A stretch of 64,000 nt of DNA. Origin: Ichthyophis bannanicus. Lineage: Eukaryota > Chordata > Amphibia > Gymnophiona > Ichthyophiidae. Below the pieces are notes generated by a model. It worked only from the letters and a program-made list of their open reading frames with translations. It searched no databases and was not told where the DNA came from. Of this stretch, positions 11,571 through 20,720 are shown in pieces. Position 1 is the stretch's first letter. Every line of letters starts with the position of its first letter. Position numbers and translations under genes: made by a program. The stretch is taken from positions 720,701,828-720,765,827 of the forward strand of contig CM066036.1 of NCBI GenBank assembly GCA_033557465.1, read 5' to 3'.

Positions 11571-12203
11571 GCTAAAAAGCCACCAGGAGGCGCTGAGAGT
11601 AAGCTGGGGATGGTTAATTTTGGTAAGGCAGATAAAGAGCCTCGGATGGGTGCTCGGAATGTGAATGAGTGTTTGCCCAAGAGGGATGGTAGGAATGCTT
11701 TGTTGAAATGTTTTAAATGTGGAAAAATGGGACACATGAGAAAAAATTGCATCTGGCGAACAGCACTGATAACAGGTGATAAAAGAAATATACAGGAAGG
11801 ATTCCATATAGATGTGGAAGTGCAAGGAGTCCCCGCAAAAGCTTTGCTTGACTCGGGGGCGGACCAAAGTATGGTTTCAAGAAAATTCTGGCAAACCATA
11901 CAGGCCCGCAATGGTTCCACCCCGAGTCAAACAGAAGGGATAGCCAAGATAAGGTGTATCCATGGGTCCTCCACCTGTTATCCTCTGTTCAGCCTGGTAA
12001 TACAAGGATTAGGAACCCGAAAGGAAGCGTTAGTCACCCTAGTTCCAAACCTACCTTTCGACCTAGTGTTGGGTAGAGACTGGCCACCATTTGACAAGGG
12101 CGTAAGGGAAGGCCTACACCTAGAAGGGGATAGGGCCTCCAAGAGATCCCCAGCCCAAATCACAGAGGACCAGGAAAAACCTCCAGAGGAAGGAGATGGA
12201 TGA
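11571..12203 (+). pseudogene. Gypsy nucleocapsid zinc knuckle and aspartic protease
   Basis: This is the same frame as gag. A CCHC knuckle, CFKCGKMGHMRKNC, lies at about 11709-11750. It is followed by a retropepsin domain with LLDSGADQSMVS (about 11845), which carries the catalytic DSGA, and a FDLVLGRDW block (about 12058) as the flap/C-terminal part. The frame closes with TGA at 12201-12203 but stays open in the same register beyond it, so this stop is probably a mutation. Confidence 0.85.
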
Positions 12204-13253
12204 GCAGAAGAGGGTCCACAAGGGTGTCCCAGGAGGGCGGAAACGGGGAAGAAGCCTGAACCGGCGGACAGTGGTAGAGGGGAAGTTATGATGACCCTGG
12301 TTCCTGAGCCACTGTTTGGAAAACCTAGAAAGATAGGTCCCAGTACAAAAATCCAGGTGAAAGCAGAAATACCCGGTAAGGAAGGCTTCGTATTAAAATT
12401 TTGTAAAACATCCCCTAACGCCCGGAGTCCGCAAAGAGCGACTGCAGCCTCAGCAGGGAATGACCTCTTTAGTGCGGTAGAGGGGGTAGTGTCTAGGCGA
12501 GGAAAAGCCCTGATAGATACAGGGTTGCAAATTCAACTGCCAATAGGGTGTTATGGGCGAATAGCCCCCCATTCAGGATTGGCCTCTAAGTATTTTATCG
12601 ATGTTGGGGCCGGGGTTATATTCCCTGATTACAGGGGAGAGGTCAAGGTTTTGCTTTTTAACTTTGGGGAGCGAGATTTTGAAGTTAAAGTAGGGGACAG
12701 GGTTGCCCAGCTTATTTGTGAGCGGATTGGGTCTCCGGAGTTGAAGGAGGTGCCCCAATTGGCTCCTACCAGCCTGGGAAGCGGCGGATTTGGCTCCACC
12801 GGGCGGAGGGAGGTACAGGGACTCACCGCCACCTCAGAGGAGAAGACCGAGGACGATCTAGGTCCCCAGGTCGTGGACTGTAGAGAGGATCCAACTCCAG
12901 GAATAGGCACAGAACTGTCGCTACAGCAGCAGCGTCAGTTAGCCCAGCTACTCGCGCGGTTTAAGGATGTCCTTACGCCTATACCAGGGGAAACTGCACT
13001 GGTGGCCCATGAAATTCTCACCCCTCCCGGGAAAATTGTGCGGCAAAGGCCTTACCGTTTACCGGAAGCTCGTAAGAGGGAAGTTATTTCACAAGTCCAG
13101 GAGATGTTACACATGGGCATAATAGAGGAGTCCAGGAGTCCCTGGTGCAGCCCAGTAGTCCTGGTACCCACGCCCGATGGCAGCCTCCGGTTCTGCATTA
13201 CGCCATATCCCTCTTCGATGCCTATCCCATGCCGCGGATTGAGGAGCTGTTAG
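12204..13253 (+). pseudogene. Gypsy dUTPase domain followed by RT N-terminus
   Basis: This is the same frame as gag and protease. A trimeric-type dUTPase occupies about 12400-12800. Motif 1 is AGNDLFSA, motif 2 YGRIAPHSGLASK, motif 3 GVIFPDYRGEV, motif 4 GDRVAQLICERI and the P-loop-like motif 5 GSGGFGSTG. In motif 3 the usual catalytic Asp of GVID is Phe. The domain resembles cellular vertebrate dUTPase closely. After a linker, RT begins (RQRPYRLPEARKREVI, then GIIEESRSPWCSPVVLV). At about 13195 the sequence jumps frame and the expected D-Y-R-x-L-N block of RT is missing, implying a small deletion. No integrase is seen between protease and RT. Confidence 0.85.
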
Positions 13254-14329
13254 ACAGGCTGGGGCAGGCATGGTATCTGACCACCCTTGACCTTACCAAA
13301 GGATATTGGCAGACACCGTTGACCCGTGCCTCTAGACCCAAGACGGCTTTTAGCACTCCTCTTGGCCTATTTCAGTTCCAGCGCATGCCGTTCGGTTTGC
13401 ATGGCGCCACGGCGACCTGTCAGAGGCTCGTTGACCAAGTCCTACGCCCCCAACAAAATTATGCGGTGGCATACATGGATGACATTGTCATTCACAGCAC
13501 CACCTGGGCACAACATCTTCCCCGGGTGGAAGCCGTTTTGAAGGCCCTACGGCAGGCAGGGTTGACCTTAAACCCAGGGAAATGCCTGTTCGCGGGAACA
13601 GAGGTCAAATATTTAGGGCATATGGTGGGGAAAGGGACGGTCCGACCTTTGCTTAGTAAAATAGAGAGTGTACAGAACTTTCAACAACTGATAAATAAGA
13701 AACAACTCAGAAGTTTCTTGGGTCTTATTTGTTATTACCGGCGGTTCATACCCAGATTCGCAGAGGAGAGTGGAGTATTGACTAATATGTTAAGGAAAAA
13801 CGCTCCCAATAGTCTAAGGTGGACACCGAAAGCGGAGGTTGCATTCGCACTGTTAAAGGGAAAACTATGTCAGGCCCCGATCCTATATGGAATGGATTTC
13901 GGGCGAACTTTTATCCTTCAAACAGACACTTCGGAGTCCAGGTTGGGAGCTGTCCTCTCCAAAGAGTTTGAGGGTACGGAACACCCGGTCATGTATTTAA
14001 GTAGGAAGTTGTCCAGGGCAGAGGGCAACTACTCAACCATTGAGAGGGAATGCCTAGCTATTAAGTGGGCAATTGAGGCACTTAAATTTTATCTCACTGG
14101 CTATCACTTTATACTGATTACAGACCACGCACCTTTAAAGTGGTTGGGCACTATGCGGAATCATAACCCTCGCCTCACGAGCTGGCACCTAGCGTTGCAG
14201 GCGTTCAATTTTACTGTACAGCATAGGACGGGCAAATTACATCTAAATGCAGATGCTCTATCTAGGATTCCGTGCTGTGAGAACGGCTGTTCCCCATCTC
14301 GGAATATCTTAAGGGGGGGAGATATGTGA
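13196..14329 (+). pseudogene. Gypsy reverse transcriptase and RNase H
   Basis: Frame 2. RT palm blocks are AYPMPRIEELLDRL, YLTTLDLTKGYWQ, TPLGLFQFQRMPFGL and the catalytic VAYMDDIVIHS (about 13465). RNase H follows, with FILQTDTSESRLGAVLS, STIERECLAIKWAIEAL, LITDHAPLKWL and HLNADALSR. The frame stops at 14327-14329, overlapping the LTR start. Ending pol at RNase H, with no integrase after it, fits the Gmr1-type order in which integrase lies upstream of RT. Here that upstream position holds dUTPase. Confidence 0.9.
14311..14324 (+). other. Polypurine tract of the Gypsy element
   Basis: AAGGGGGGGAGA lies just before the TGTGAC start of the LTR, inside the last codons of RNase H. Confidence 0.8.
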
Positions 14330-15458
14330 CCCAGTAGGCAGTATAGAGCACATGGAGGTAAGTGAAAATGAGGAACTTACCTCAGATTTAGCTGAGCAGC
14401 AAATAAACTCAGTACACGTAGGAACAGCTGAGCAGCAAATACATTCAGCACAGGAGAAGCCAAAAGGCATTAGAATGAATTTTCATGGTGATAGTCCTGA
14501 CGTGGTTAGAAACAGAAAGCCTCATCAGGAACACCTGTTCACAAAGACCCACGTAGCGTTCAGAGAAGGGAAGCATATAAGTTGCTGGCTAGAACCAGGA
14601 AAGGCCAGCAGGGGCAGCGACTCAGGAGGACTGAGCAAGCAACCAGTGAGCACGTGTCATTCTGAAGGAAGTTTGCTGGGAGAAGGAAACAGTAGGTCTG
14701 ACCCCAGAGCAGGAAGCAGCCAGGGACGTGGCCAGGAGCCTGCTAGGTTTGATGGTGGTTGGAGAGTCCGAGAGAGAGCTATCAGGAGCCCAGAAACAAG
14801 AACCAGAAACACAGTTAAAAGGTGGGAACCTTGCTTTTCTGAGGAAAAGGCTAAAGGCTCTGTGTATTTTAAAGGGCAAGGGCATGGCACTGGAAGTGAC
14901 TTTGATGTTGAAAGGTATCCAGTGATTCCACCAGGTTGGAAGAGAAAGGAAATCCAGAAAAAAGCTATCACCATACCAGGCATTCAGAGCCCTAGGTTGG
15001 AAGAGCACTTTTTGGGAAAAGTAATCCATGCACCACAGGAGGGTTTTCAGGAAGCCAGCACATGTAAAGAGTGTGACCCTTATGCTATCGGGAGTGAATC
15101 CGAATTAATGCAGTGGGAGAATAACAGCTGTACTCCTGACCCGGTTTCTATGGATTGCACAATATGTTTTTCAGATGATGTCATATCTTTATGTTAAGCC
15201 TGTGGAAAGCAGCCATGTGCTAGTGTCAAAGGAAAAGAAGATATTTTTCTTTGTAGCAGTTTCTTTTTGTTTTTCTGCTGTTTTGTTTGTGTTGTATCCA
15301 AAGAATATCCGTTTGGGAAGGGGAATAAAGCCCTGACATTATTTTGCCTTACCATTTGACTGCAAGACTCTTTTTTTGGTAGAACATCGTGAACTTCAAA
15401 GCCCTAGGCAGCCGCCTAATAGGGCTCAAGGGAGGTCTATCTTACAGACCCCATCACA
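14325..15458 (+). mobile_element. 3' LTR of the Gypsy element
   Basis: A 1134-bp LTR running from TGTGACCCAG to CCATCACA, with TGTG...CACA ends. The last 870 bp match the 5' LTR remnant at 7864-8733. It contains AATAAAG at about 15325. A CR1 3'-tail sequence begins at the next base, so the element appears to have inserted into a CR1 copy. The target duplication cannot be tested because the 5' end is truncated. Confidence 0.9.
14352..15197 (+). CDS. Open frame within the LTR (hypothetical, 281 codons)
   Basis: ATG at 14352 opens a 281-codon frame lying wholly inside the LTR. It is hydrophilic, rich in Gly/Ser/Lys/Glu, and ends in a Cys-containing acidic tail (CKECDPYAIGSESE ... DCTICFSDDV). 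The matching part of the 5' LTR (about 7864-8472) is also open. I recognise no domain. Comparing the two LTRs gives about 12 amino-acid changes against 3 silent ones, near neutral expectation, so it is not maintained in this copy. A family-level gene product is possible but unproven. Confidence 0.3.
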   Translation: MEVSENEELTSDLAEQQINSVHVGTAEQQIHSAQEKPKGIRMNFHGDSPDVVRNRKPHQEHLFTKTHVAFREGKHISCWLEPGKASRGSDSGGLSKQPVSTCHSEGSLLGEGNSRSDPRAGSSQGRGQEPARFDGGWRVRERAIRSPETRTRNTVKRWEPCFSEEKAKGSVYFKGQGHGTGSDFDVERYPVIPPGWKRKEIQKKAITIPGIQSPRLEEHFLGKVIHAPQEGFQEASTCKECDPYAIGSESELMQWENNSCTPDPVSMDCTICFSDDVISLC

Positions 15459-15562
15459 GTACATATGACCTAGATTGGCCACTATTGGAAACAGGATATT
15501 GGGCTTGATGGACCTTTGTCTAATCCAGCATGGCATATCTTATGTTCTTATATTCTTATAAT
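15459..15562 (+). mobile_element. CR1 3'-terminal fragment
   Basis: This matches the end of the CR1 copy at 22650-22742 (TATGACCTAGATTGGCCACT, later GGGCTTGATGGACC) and ends in the TCTTATGTTCTTAT tail. Only about 100 bp of the family is present. Confidence 0.8.
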
Positions 15563-15689
15563 GATATGTTTACGGGAGTCAATAGGTGCATATGCATTAA
15601 GCATGTCATGTGTTGATACATGATTGTGAATTATCTGCCAGGACCTTTCAGGGGCATAATTCATGACAGTTGCACTTTCCATACATTCT

Positions 15690-16125
15690 GCTAATCATGA
15701 GGTAAATGCAAACATTTAGTAACAAGGCCCATTGTCACATAATCATACCCTTTTACTGAAGGGTTCCCTGTTATTGCCTGAAATGCACTGATAATGTGAA
15801 AATCAATGTCGTATTAGGGCAACACCACAGTCTTTACTACTGGGAGCACGGAAGGCATGACAATAGCTGGAGTGCACTCAACGCCACCTACGGAGGTGGC
15901 AGCGAGTATACTCATCCTACTTATCTATCATGAGGGTGTGCTGCCTGCGCGCTGCTCAACCTGCCCACTCTCCACCCCTAACCCTCCCCTTGCAACTCTA
16001 GTATACCATGGAATGTTAGCATTAAGATCAGGTGAAGCTAGCGGCCATAACCCCATGTTAGTTGTCGTTTCCAATGTGCACCTTTAGTGCGTACCAGACT
16101 TGCCTTTAGTAAAAGGGCCCCTATG
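15690..16125 (-). repeat. Dispersed repeat ending TTTAGTAAAAGGGCCCC
   Basis: The right end, TTTAGTAAAAGGGCCCC (16106-16122), is also the end of repeats at 19500-19680 and, inverted, the start of one at 31815. The body shares CTAACCCTCCCC- and TTAGCATTAAG-type words with the 31.8-kb copy. It is probably a non-autonomous DNA transposon. Its left end is not defined. Confidence 0.45.
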
Positions 16126-16221
16126 GGTCTTTATAAATTATTAGCACTTCACCGGTAGAAAACACACTTAGACTGAAGGTGTGGGCATTATGCTTGCTAA
16201 AAAAGCAGTCATAAATGCTAG

Positions 16222-16226
<5 letters not shown>

Positions 16227-16281
<55 letters not shown>
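16227..16281. repeat. (AT)n microsatellite
   Basis: An uninterrupted AT dinucleotide run of about 54 bp. Confidence 0.97.
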
Positions 16282-16284
<3 letters not shown>

Positions 16285-16911
16285 TTTGAAAAGATGTATA
16301 TAAATCACAGCTCTGCACATGCTCGACCCAAACTCCTGCCCTGAGCACAGGTACTCTCCAAATATGCATCAGCTTGCACTGTTTATATTTTTAAGCATGA
16401 TCTAATTTTATGAGATCTTTACATATGGAAAAGCCTTATAAAATGACCCGCATAATGTCATATGCATAGAGAAAGGAAAGGACTGCAAGAAAGAAGCTCA
16501 AGAATAGGGATTTGCAAATCTCTTCACTGATATTTTCTGCCTTGTTCAACGATCCAATAAAATATGGGCATTCATATAGTCCATTCATCAAACTTGTTTT
16601 AATATAGCAGCTAAGTAGCAAAACACTCCCTGGAAAATCCAAACTGGATCAAGGCAATAACTCTGACTATATCTTCTGATTCGCAAATCTGCTTTGGTTG
16701 TTTATAGATCCTCTCTGGATCTTCCCCAGATACAATGGATTTTCCTAATGCATTTCAAGGGAAATCTTAAATCAAGATTTAACTAGGCTAAAATTGTCCT
16801 GGTTCTTGGTTAACATGTTTTTGTGTTAGCAAAAATGACATCATTCTTTTTAAAAATAGAAATGCCTCCTGCTGTTTTTTTATTTTATTTTATTTTTTTA
16901 ATCTTACTTAC
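16282..16911 (-). other. Intron downstream of the ARHGAP15 exon
   Basis: AT-rich sequence with no transposon recognised. On the minus strand it begins with the GTAAGTAAG donor at 16911. Confidence 0.5.
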
Positions 16912-17076
16912 TGGCTTAGTGACTTGTCCAGAATCAGTAACAATCATGGATTTACACTGACTCAATCTGTCATGTTGCACGCTAGCATTCTTGGTCCTCA
17001 TTTGAACTATTCCTGTATTCAGGCCGGATATAGGTGATGCTGGCTGTGATGATTGCTGCATATCTATTGTATTACC
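16912..17076 (-). CDS. ARHGAP15: ARHGAP15 coding exon (N-terminal)
   Basis: On the minus strand a pyrimidine-rich acceptor ending TTTTTCAG precedes base 17076, and a perfect GTAAGTAAG donor follows base 16912. The 165 bp are 55 codons, phase 0 at both ends, with no stop. The peptide contains TGIVQMRTKN and HDRLSQCKSMIVTDSGQVTK. From memory of the family, these align nearly residue for residue with the N-terminal region of human ARHGAP15. ARHGAP15 is a cytosolic GTPase-activating protein for Rac, with a PH domain followed by a RhoGAP domain. The Met of IDMQQSS corresponds to the human start, but here the exon stays open upstream of it (GNTID), so it can be read from an upstream exon. The PH and RhoGAP exons must lie beyond the left edge. 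Confidence 0.92.
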
Positions 17077-17224
17077 CTGAAAAACAAAGATCAATAATGT
17101 AAATAAAAATATCCAAAATATTTATTGTAATAAGCAAATCAAGGGATTGCACTGGATATAGTTTACACAGATTGCGACAAGCTGTTTTATATACTGTCTT
17201 GCATAAGAAGTCCATAAATTAACT
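17077..17224 (-). other. Intron flank upstream of the ARHGAP15 exon
   Basis: AT-rich sequence preceding the acceptor on the minus strand. No repeat is recognised. Confidence 0.5.
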
Positions 17225-17545
17225 GAGCAGTTTGGAGATGGACCCCCTGGTGGTGGACTAGATTAGAAACTGGATGAGTGATAGACAGCAGAAGGTAGTG
17301 GTAAATGCAATACATTCTGTACAAAGAAATATAATTAGTGTGGACTACCTTAGGGACTGGCCCTAGAGCTCGGGCTGTTCAATAACTTTGTATGTGATAC
17401 TGCAGGAGAGTTAGAAGGAAATTTGCCTCTTTGAGGATGAAACTAAAATCTGCAACAGAATGACACCCAAGACAGAACAGACAGGATGAGAATTCATCTG
17501 AAGAAGCCTGAAGAGTTATGCATTTAAGGGATAATTTCATAAAGG
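17225..17545 (+). mobile_element. Degraded CR1 RT fragment
   Basis: It shows an ancient version of the CR1 block seen at 36210-36300 and 56760-56860 (TTTGCCTCTTTG...ACTAAAATCTGCAA and the VRNWLSG region at 17260). Many indels. Confidence 0.55.
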
Positions 17546-17980
17546 ATTTTTTTGTGCACACCATAAAAATCCTCTTATGAAATGACGTCACATGTGAAAG
17601 TATGTATAGTGACATGTGCTTTTTTGTGACCTGAGTGTAGATATGGTCAGAGATGTAGTTTGGCCAGAGTGAGGGCATAGTCACAAAGTACTTATGTGAA
17701 GGCACATTTTACAAAGGACGTCCAAGTGCAGTCTGTGGTGTCCAAGTCAGAATGTCTGGAAAAAAGGTCAGCACGTTCAAGTTTGGGCATGATTTCCCAG
17801 ATATGGACTTCCGTGGGACCAACTATATAGATGTCCCCAGTATAGCATTTAATACCAGGGGCATCTAAGATATATGCAGTAGTGGTGCAAATACAAAACA
17901 CTTTTATGAAAGACACAAAAAATAACATTGCAATTCTGGATCATATTAAAGACTGTAGTGTCATCATATCTTCCCTAGCC
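17546..17980. other. No recognisable feature
   Basis: Intronic sequence. The open frames here carry no recognised motif. Confidence 0.4.
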
Positions 17981-17984
17981 ATAT

Positions 17985-18091
17985 GTACCTTTTTGGGAAC
18001 CTGGATTGGCTGCTCTTAGAAACAGAATACTGGGCTTAATGCACCCTAGGTCTGACCCAGTATGGCATATCTTATGTTCTTATGTTTCAGG
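17985..18091 (+). mobile_element. CR1 3'-terminal fragment
   Basis: GGAACCTGGATTGGCTGCTC through TGGGCTTAATG, ending CATATCTTATGTTCTTATG, matches the 22650-22742 tail with about 15 percent divergence. Confidence 0.75.
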
Positions 18092-18551
18092 GCCCAAACA
18101 AGCACTTTTGCAATGGTTATTCTTGCCTGAGCAGGCTGAAAATTGTAGAAGGTTGCAGATGCCCCCAAGGTTTCTGAAATTAATTGGGGATGTCTATGCC
18201 CACTACCCTGCCCTGGGAATAGCTCCACTATTCCCGCTACCTTCTTGGACATCCCCACAGTAGAGACATTTTAAATTGCCATTTGTGAAATGGCTATGGG
18301 GATGTCTCAGCAATCTGGATGACTTCATGCACATTTTTGGATGTCCATATCATGCCTAAGCCTCTTAAAATGACCCCTATAGCTTATAAAATATGCATAT
18401 ATGCTCGTACATCAGCAGGATACATTTATAGCATCTCCCAAGTTGGTATAAATGTATGCAGGCACATTTTACCCATGAATTCAAAAACCTTTTTGATGGC
18501 ATTTTATAAAAGCACATAGGCGCATCTGATTTTATTATATTATCCACACTC

Positions 18552-19080
18552 GGGGTCATTTCAAGAGCAAATAGCGAGGATGGACATCCTGCCGAGGTTA
18601 GATGGGAAAGGAGCATTGTGAGGGTGGAATGAGGGCGGGCATTGGGCAGTCGGCGGCCCCAGACATACAGGGCCGATTCTAATGTTGGCCCTGTACGTCT
18701 GGGGCTGGCGAGCTGAATGGGGAACTTATTCCATCTCTGAGCTGGAATACGTTCCTCTAATTGGTAGGAGATGGAAGGCCTGGGATGCAGAAAAGGCAGA
18801 AGAGGGTAGAGGTCATTCCCCGCAGCTCGACTCCAGATCGGGGGTCGGGCTGCAGGGAATGAAGGCTTCTGTCTGTCAGTCGGGGATCATGGCTCCATTT
18901 GCCATGACAACCGGACACCATGGCACCGCAGCTCCATTCAGGAGCCTTGACTGAGTTAACTGGGCTAGGCCTGTAGTGCAGACCAACCAGAATCTGGGTC
19001 CTGGCCTGCATGTACAGACCTGGGACACAATTCTGATCCCGCGGGGTTAGATGTGCCCCACAGAATCAGAATAGCTTCTA
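18552..19080 (-). repeat. Multi-hairpin GC-rich repeat, copy B
   Basis: Same hairpin set as copy A but in reverse order. The terminus GGGGTCATTTC is at 18552, stem 4 (CCCCAGACATACAGGGCC paired with GGCCCTGTACGTCTGGGG) at 18657-18704, and stem 3 at 18719-18756. Stem 2 (ATGGAGC/GCTCCAT region) is at about 18887-18955 and stem 1 (ATTCTGATCCCGCGGGG with CCCCACAGAATCAGAAT) at 19029-19071. Its far terminus is not clear, so it may be truncated near 19080. Confidence 0.75.
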
Positions 19081-19089
19081 CTGTACCAT

Positions 19090-19420
19090 TTTGCCTGATG
19101 TTAAATTCAGGCTTACCAGTATGTGTTGACTCTCTCCAGTTCTTGGGTACCTAAATTGAATTTATAGATTACAGATTACTGGTAATAGGTCTTCAGTTTC
19201 ATTTTTGAGTTCTTTCAGAACTTTGGAGTATATACCATCCAATCCTGATGATTTATCACTGTTTAGCTTGTCAGTTTTCTCCATTACACCTTCCATTTTC
19301 AGTATGATATGCTACATTTGCTCTGAGACATCACCACCAAAGAATGTTTCCAGTGGGAGTTTCTCCCCGGATCCCTTTCATTGAAGACTGATGAAAATAA
19401 TTAATTTATTTTTGCTGCTG
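19090..19420 (-). mobile_element. CR1 LINE fragment
   Basis: Minus-strand reading gives an LNSDKSSGLDGIYSKVLKEL-type block (about 19200-19270), the start of CR1 RT where the sequence D-G-I-x-x-x-x-L-K-E-L is conserved. It is degraded outside that block. Confidence 0.6.
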
Positions 19421-19499
19421 TGACTGTGTCCTACCTATTGAGGTGACTTTTACTTCACAGCAACATTGACAGTGTCCCACGCTCTGCCCCAACCCACTT

Positions 19500-19690
19500 G
19501 TTCACCACCTCAACGTGTGAATGTTAGTTAGCATGCAAATAAGTGCTTGGTAACTGCATGCCCCCATGGTAACAGTTACCATGTGCCTTAGCAGCAGTTA
19601 CCTGGAGCTAAAAAACATATTAACTGCTTAGTGCACTTTAGCAGCACAGGAGCCTGTGGGGCCCTTTTACTAATTAACTATTGAGCCTCA
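19500..19690 (+). repeat. Dispersed repeat ending GGGGCCCTTTTACTAA
   Basis: It shares AGTTACCAT and GTGGGGCCCTTTTACTAA words with repeats at 15.7-16.1 and 31.8-32.1 kb. Boundaries are approximate. Confidence 0.4.
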
Positions 19691-19935
19691 ATTTTGATTT
19701 CTACAATTTGGAGGTGGAAATAAAAAAAATGGGGCATAAAGGAGAATTACTTTCTTATTCCTTCCTTTATAGCCCTGGTTGAAATAAGAATTTTTAAGAA
19801 ATCTCTGTGCTGGCACAAAATTTACGATGATTTTTTATAAAATAGATGTGTATTTCCTATATGATTTGTTTAGGGTCTTTATAGCTGTTCTGCCAAAAGC
19901 AATGTATTGCTGGATTTGACTGTTTCTCATTTGAT

Positions 19936-20437
19936 TGATTATGAGGAGCATCCTCTGCTGGCCGTCTCCCCCCTGTATTGCCAATCAGAATTGGGCCATA
20001 TAGAGGTAGCCCTGATTCTGATCGCGCAGGGGCTAGACATGCCTGTCACCATGGTACCGTGGCTCCATTCAGGAGCCACAATTCCCGGCCACAGACAAAA
20101 CCCTTCTTTTCCCGCAGTCTGACCCCCAATCTGGCCTCCCATGGCCTGGGTGGGCTGCGGAAAACCCCCTACACTCCCTTGCCCACCTTACTGGGCCTGG
20201 CCACGTCATTTGTCTTTGTCCAGGGGGACTTATTCCACCTCCAATGTGGAATAAGTCCCTATCTCCATGGTCAACCACGGATGTACAGGGCCAACCTCGT
20301 AATTGGCCCTGTATGTCTGGGGTTGCTTTATGCCCGCCACCCACCCTTGCTCCATCTCTGTCCCGCCCCCTCCCTTCCACGAAAAGAGCTCACTGTACAA
20401 ATCACCTGTCCGTATGGGGAACTCTGTCCCCGATAGC
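19936..20437 (+). repeat. Multi-hairpin GC-rich repeat, copy C
   Basis: Same order as copy A. Stem 1 is at about 20009-20046 and GGCTCC/GGAGCC at 20060-20077. Stem 3 at 20226-20259 has 14 perfect pairs (GGGACTTATTCCAC with GTGGAATAAGTCCC). Stem 4 is at 20281-20317 (TACAGGGCCAA with TTGGCCCTGTA). A partial stem 5 follows near 20390-20420. The terminal motifs of copies A and D are absent, so both ends may be cut. Confidence 0.7.
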
Positions 20438-20561
20438 GCTGCCCAGACATTTAATGATTCTGCTCATCTGGATCGGACGTCCAGACCCACTAAACTGTGT
20501 TCAGGATAACCCATATGGATCCCAACATGCTAAGTTTTCTACTATTTCTATTCATTCTCAG

Positions 20562-20720
20562 TCAAGGGTGACTATTGATTTTTCCAGTTGTCAGGATCTT
20601 CTTCTTCATTTTAAAGTGAAGGCCCATTTTAAGACTATGTTCCGTGATCATGATAAACAGATGTTTTAGATTATCTTCATTTTCAGCCCGTAATGTGGTA
20701 TCATCAGCATAGCAAAGGTT
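20562..20720 (-). mobile_element. RTE LINE, RT palm fragment (part 1)
   Basis: Minus-strand reading gives NLCYADDTTLRAENEDNLKH, the RTE palm with YADD, matching the copy at 41175-41240. The RTE sequence resumes at 21896 exactly where it stops here, so a CR1 has split it. Confidence 0.8.

Noticed and set aside
14352..15197. LTR open frame as a gene under current selection
   Set aside because: The replacement-to-silent ratio between the two LTRs is near neutral expectation.
16229..16281. CRISPR-like or structured array
   Set aside because: It is a plain AT microsatellite. No array of spaced direct repeats exists anywhere in the window.
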